A DNA stretch of 9,674 bases, from positions 15,179 to 24,852 of the forward strand of contig VBNZ01000016.1 of assembly GCA_005877675.1 (NCBI GenBank), read 5' to 3'. A program made the position numbers and the translations under genes. Numbering within the stretch: the stretch's first letter is position 1; every line of letters begins with the position of its first letter. The notes below the pieces were generated by a model, which did no database searches, was not told the DNA's origin, and saw nothing but the letters and a program-made list of their open reading frames with translations. This stretch comes from Gammaproteobacteria bacterium (lineage in GTDB: Bacteria > Pseudomonadota > Gammaproteobacteria > Xanthomonadales > Rhodanobacteraceae). Below, in pieces: positions 6,823 through 9,674 of this stretch.

Positions 6823-8034
6823 ATGTCGGATTCGCAGTTACATGTTTCACGCCGCGTCCTGGCGGCGCCGCTGCAGGCATCGGCGCGCCGCGTCGGTGCG
6901 ATCGTCGGCGATACGGCGGATTTATTGCAGCGCAGTGGGGATTTGCGCCAGGGCCGCGCGTTGATCAGTACGGTGATCGCGCTGTTGCTGGGGGCGTTGA
7001 GCCTGCTCGCGGTGCTCGCGTTTCACTTTCCCGAATATCTGACCACGCCAGAACTGCGGCACAAGTACTCGGTCGATATGCTGCGCCAGCTTTTGCTCGG
7101 CGGACTGCTCGTTGCGGGCGCGCTGTCGCTGACCAATCTGATTTTCGGACGCCGACGCAATCTCAACCTCGTCGCGTTCACGCTCGTGCTTGCCGCAGTT
7201 GTGCTCGGCGGATCGCGCGTGCCGGTCGGCGACTTCCCGGACAACACGCCGTATATCGGCCTGGATTGGTTCATCCTCGACCTGCTCGGCTCGACCGTCG
7301 TGTTCGTGGTGATCGAAAAACTGTTTCCGCTGTACAAGGGTCAGTCGGTGTTCCGCCCCGAGTGGCAGACCGATCTCAAGCATTTCGCGGTCAATCATTT
7401 TCTCGTCGGCCTGATCCTGCTCACGGTGAATTTCCTGATCCACCATGTGTTCGGCTGGCTCGTGCAGCACGACTTCCAGCAGGCGGTGCAACGCATCTGG
7501 TTCGTGCCGCAATTACTGCTGTGCATCCTCGTCGCCGATCTCGCGCAGTACGCGACGCACCGCGCCTATCACGAGGTCGGCTTTCTGTGGAAGTTCCATT
7601 CGGTGCATCACAGCGCCAAGACGATGGACTGGCTCGCAGGTTCGCGCCAGCACATGCTGGAAATCATATTCACACGCGTGTGCGTGCTCGCGCCGCTGTT
7701 CGTGATCGGTTTCAGCGAGGGCGTGATCAATGCCTACATCATTATTGTAGGCTTTCAGGCCGTGTTCAATCACGCCAATGTCCACTTGCCGTGGGGGCCG
7801 CTGAAATATCTGATCGTGACCCCGGATTTTCATCACTGGCATCATTCGCAGGACACCGAGGCGATCGACCGCAACTACGCCGCGCACTATGCGTTTCTCG
7901 ACTATATTTTCGGCACTGCGGTGAAATCGGAAAAACGTTTTCCGGAACGCTACGGCGTGGTCGGCGATTACATGCCGGATGGTTTCGTCTCGCAGCAGCT
8001 GTTTCCGTTTCGTGCGATGGTGAAGTCGGACTAG
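6823..8034 (+). CDS. Sterol desaturase / fatty acid hydroxylase superfamily membrane protein
   Basis: This 403-residue membrane protein belongs to the di-iron hydroxylase superfamily (PF04116 type), which uses O2 and reduced electron carriers to hydroxylate or desaturate lipids, sterols or carotenoids in the membrane. The iron-binding histidine clusters are complete and ordered: HRAYH (246-250, HX3H), HSVHH (259-263, HX2HH), HANVH (317-321) and HHWHH (337-341). Hydrophobic segments lie near residues 46-68, 84-108, 113-130, 148-168, 188-210, 226-243 and 281-312. The N-terminal 130 residues, with two or three extra membrane spans, precede the hydroxylase core and make it longer than the shortest family members. 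I chose the ATG at 6823 because GGAG lies 5 nt upstream; the ATG at 6772 has no ribosome binding site. The next gene starts 35 nt after the stop. The substrate cannot be read from the sequence. Confidence 0.9.
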   Translation: MSDSQLHVSRRVLAAPLQASARRVGAIVGDTADLLQRSGDLRQGRALISTVIALLLGALSLLAVLAFHFPEYLTTPELRHKYSVDMLRQLLLGGLLVAGALSLTNLIFGRRRNLNLVAFTLVLAAVVLGGSRVPVGDFPDNTPYIGLDWFILDLLGSTVVFVVIEKLFPLYKGQSVFRPEWQTDLKHFAVNHFLVGLILLTVNFLIHHVFGWLVQHDFQQAVQRIWFVPQLLLCILVADLAQYATHRAYHEVGFLWKFHSVHHSAKTMDWLAGSRQHMLEIIFTRVCVLAPLFVIGFSEGVINAYIIIVGFQAVFNHANVHLPWGPLKYLIVTPDFHHWHHSQDTEAIDRNYAAHYAFLDYIFGTAVKSEKRFPERYGVVGDYMPDGFVSQQLFPFRAMVKSD

Positions 8035-8069
8035 CAGCACCGAAGTTTGCAATGCAACGAGGAGGAAGC

Positions 8070-8867
8070 ATGTTTACGACAACCGCGGACATGAGAATGC
8101 GTATGGCGCTGACAGCGCTCGCGCTCAGCGCACTGAGCGCGCCGGCATTCGCGCAGGACACCGCAGCCAAGGCGCCGGAAACCGCAGCCGCCAGTGCCGC
8201 GCCCGAGGCGATGAAACCCGAGCAATTCCACGAGCTCGTGCAGCGCGTGACGTTCTATCGCGGCGCCTATGCGCGCGAAATCACCGGCTTCTCCTTCACG
8301 ATACCGAAGGGCTGGCATCTTGCCGACAATGCTGATGCGCGTCGGCTCGAAGCCGCAACGGGGCGTCCCGAGGATCAGTTTCTCGCCGCCTGGGTCACGC
8401 CCGAGGCGGTACCGTTGACGCAGACCTCGCCCGTCGTGCGCGTGCGCTGGCGCGGCGATGGCCTGATTACGACCGGAACGATCGAAGACATCGCGCCGGA
8501 TCTGCTGGTGGCGTTTGCCGAAAAGCACCCGCCCGAACAGCGCCTGGCATCGAGCCCGGGCAAGTTCATACGCTACGTCGCGCCACCGCTGCTCGACAAC
8601 AAGACGGCGTTGTGGGTCGAGGAACGCGCCGATGCGAGCGGCAAGGGCAGCGTGTTCGACTGCCACGCGGTGCACCTCGCGCGCCGCGGCTTTCTCGAAT
8701 TCTCGATGATCGGGGCCGATACGAATACGCAAAAGACCTGTCCGGCGACGCTGCGCATGTTCGCCGATTCGCTCAAATTCGATCCGGCGCGCGACTATCC
8801 GGCATCGACCGAGGGCTATGCGAAGGCGCCGTATAACCTGGCGCAGCTGATCACGCAGACGAAGTAG
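8070..8867 (+). CDS. Exported DUF2167-like protein
   Basis: The 265-residue product starts at an ATG 4 nt after GGAGG. It has a signal peptide with cleavage near SAPAFA-QD (residue 28), then an Ala-rich linker. Residues about 55-150 recall DUF2167: FTIPKGWHLADNADARRLEAATGRP-E-D, an AAWVTPE segment, then WRGDGLITTGTIEDIAPDLL. The end, GYAKAPYNLAQLITQTK, recalls the point at which longer DUF2167 proteins go on into membrane segments; here the protein stops. It would therefore be free in the periplasm. Cys198 and Cys224 could form a disulfide bond. The function of DUF2167 proteins is not known. It lies 35 nt after the hydroxylase gene and is probably translated from the same mRNA. The family call is by pattern and moderately sure; the gene itself is clear. 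Confidence 0.8.
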   Translation: MFTTTADMRMRMALTALALSALSAPAFAQDTAAKAPETAAASAAPEAMKPEQFHELVQRVTFYRGAYAREITGFSFTIPKGWHLADNADARRLEAATGRPEDQFLAAWVTPEAVPLTQTSPVVRVRWRGDGLITTGTIEDIAPDLLVAFAEKHPPEQRLASSPGKFIRYVAPPLLDNKTALWVEERADASGKGSVFDCHAVHLARRGFLEFSMIGADTNTQKTCPATLRMFADSLKFDPARDYPASTEGYAKAPYNLAQLITQTK

Positions 8868-8893
8868 CGCCGCTTCCAAACAAGCGTTTGCAT

Positions 8894-8917
8894 GCCCGCG
8901 TGACGACCTGCGCGGGC
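8894..8917 (+). terminator. Possible transcription terminator hairpin
   Basis: GCCCGCG (8894-8900) pairs perfectly with CGCGGGC (8911-8917) around a 10-nt loop, 27 nt after the stop of the DUF2167-like gene. No T-run follows, so it may be a rho-assisted or mRNA-stabilising hairpin. A weaker hairpin (CAAAC 8877-8881, GTTTG 8886-8890) precedes it. Confidence 0.45.
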
Positions 8918-8966
8918 GTCGCTTGGCGCACCTTGGGAATGCGGTACACCTGCCGCGCACGACGCC

Positions 8967-8984
8967 GATGCTAAAATACGCATC
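8967..8984 (+). promoter_or_regulatory. Extended -10 promoter within a small inverted repeat
   Basis: TGCTAAAAT (8969-8977) is a good extended -10 element, ending 33 nt before the ATG at 9011. It is flanked by GATGC (8967-8971) and GCATC (8980-8984), a 5-bp inverted repeat. The -35 region is weak, as is common with extended -10 promoters. This suggests that the oxidoreductase gene is transcribed separately from the genes before it. Confidence 0.5.
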
Positions 8985-9010
8985 TTTCCTTTGCGCGCGC
9001 AGGTGATTCC

Positions 9011-9674
9011 ATGGCGGTTCCCGCTGACAAGCTCGATCTCGACTACACGCTCGAGCACAAATACACCCGCACGCAAGGGCGCATCTATCTTTCCGGTGTA
9101 CAGGCGCTGGTACGTCTGCCGCTGATGCAGCAGATGCGCGATCGCGCGGCGGGCCTCAACACCGCCGGTTTCATCTCCGGCTACCGCGGCTCGCCACTGG
9201 GCGGCTTCGATCTCGAACTGTGGAAGGCAAAAAAGCACCTCAAAGCCGCGGCGATCGAATTCCAGCCGGGCTTGAATGAAGATCTCGGCGCGACCATGGT
9301 CTGGGGCACGCAGCAGACGAACCTGTTTCCCGGCGCGAAGTACGACGGTGTGTTCTCGATGTGGTACGGCAAGGGCCCCGGCGTCGATCGCAGCGGCGAC
9401 GTGTTCAAGCACGGCAATGCCGCGGGTACGTCCAAACACGGCGGCGTGCTCGCGCTCGCAGCCGACGATCACGCCTGCCGTTCCTCGACGCTGCCGCACG
9501 GATCGGAACTCGAATTCGTCTCCGCGATGATGCCGATCCTCAACCCCGCCGGGGTACAGGACATCCTCGACATGGGTCTGGTCGGCTGGGCGATGTCGCG
9601 CTTCACCGGGCGCTGGGTCGGCTTCAAGACGATCGCCGAAACAGTGGAATCGTCGGCGTCGGTCAACGTCAATC
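9011..9674 (+). CDS. Indolepyruvate ferredoxin oxidoreductase, N-terminal part (3'-truncated by window edge)
   Basis: The first 221 codons are present and no stop is reached before the window ends. The enzyme class oxidatively decarboxylates aryl- or branched-chain 2-oxo acids to acyl-CoA with ferredoxin as electron acceptor, using thiamine diphosphate and iron-sulfur clusters in the cytoplasm. The visible start matches the large fused type, usually about 1,150-1,200 residues: KYTRTQGRIYLSGVQALVRL near the N terminus, then FISGYRGSPLGGFDLEL, EFQPGLNEDLGATMVWGTQQ, MWYGKGPGVDRSGD, KHGNAAGTSKHGGVLALAAD-DH and LNPAGVQDILDMGLVGWAMS. The start ATG follows AGGTGA by 4 nt and a promoter ends 33 nt upstream. 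It probably serves catabolism of aromatic amino acids. The identification is strong; the downstream domains cannot be checked here. Confidence 0.93.
   Translation, partial: MAVPADKLDLDYTLEHKYTRTQGRIYLSGVQALVRLPLMQQMRDRAAGLNTAGFISGYRGSPLGGFDLELWKAKKHLKAAAIEFQPGLNEDLGATMVWGTQQTNLFPGAKYDGVFSMWYGKGPGVDRSGDVFKHGNAAGTSKHGGVLALAADDHACRSSTLPHGSELEFVSAMMPILNPAGVQDILDMGLVGWAMSRFTGRWVGFKTIAETVESSASVNVN

Noticed and set aside
6744..8069. Long plus-strand open frame leading into the DUF2167-like protein
   Set aside because: It lies over the hydroxylase gene in another frame. The signal peptide and GGAGG ribosome binding site place the real start at 8070.

Overview
The window is GC-rich DNA (strong G/C bias at third codon positions) with dense coding, classical GGAG-type ribosome binding sites and short intergenic gaps. 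Together with a GltD of the enterobacterial type and a large fused-type indolepyruvate ferredoxin oxidoreductase, this suggests a chromosomal segment of a pseudomonadotan, most likely a gamma- or betaproteobacterium. I cannot place it more closely from sequence alone. No phage, insertion sequence, CRISPR array, tRNA or rRNA was seen.

Layout. Positions 2-1201 (+) hold the 3' part of gltD, the small subunit of NADPH glutamate synthase. It converges on a minus-strand pair that reads from 4348 down to 1198: a MocR/PdxR-type regulator (GntR-like DNA-binding domain fused to an aminotransferase-like PLP domain), then a flavin-dependent halogenase-like monooxygenase. The halogenase and gltD stop codons overlap inside a CTAG tetranucleotide. 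Divergent from the regulator, at 4506-6352 (+), are a secreted COG4798-like methyltransferase and, 16 nt later, a secreted protein made of two similar domains. The second gene is broken by a frameshift that looks like an out-of-frame deletion of about 53 bp. A rho-independent terminator closes this unit.

The 470-nt gap at 6353-6822 is not empty. Its right half holds, on the minus strand, the decayed 3' end of another gene, probably of the SPFH/flotillin family, with two single-base frameshifts and a surviving stop. After it come a membrane-bound di-iron hydroxylase of the sterol desaturase superfamily (6823-8034, +) and, 35 nt downstream, a secreted DUF2167-like protein (8070-8867, +). The window ends in the 5' part of an indolepyruvate ferredoxin oxidoreductase gene (9011 onward, +), which has its own promoter.

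How the genes may work together. gltD and the indolepyruvate oxidoreductase are amino-acid metabolism genes at the edges. The middle is accessory in character: a PLP-sensing regulator, a putative halogenase, an exported methyltransferase, a lipid-type hydroxylase and exported proteins of unknown role. The regulator may control the halogenase and the divergent methyltransferase unit; this is inferred from arrangement only. Two broken genes within 1.5 kb show that this middle region is turning over.
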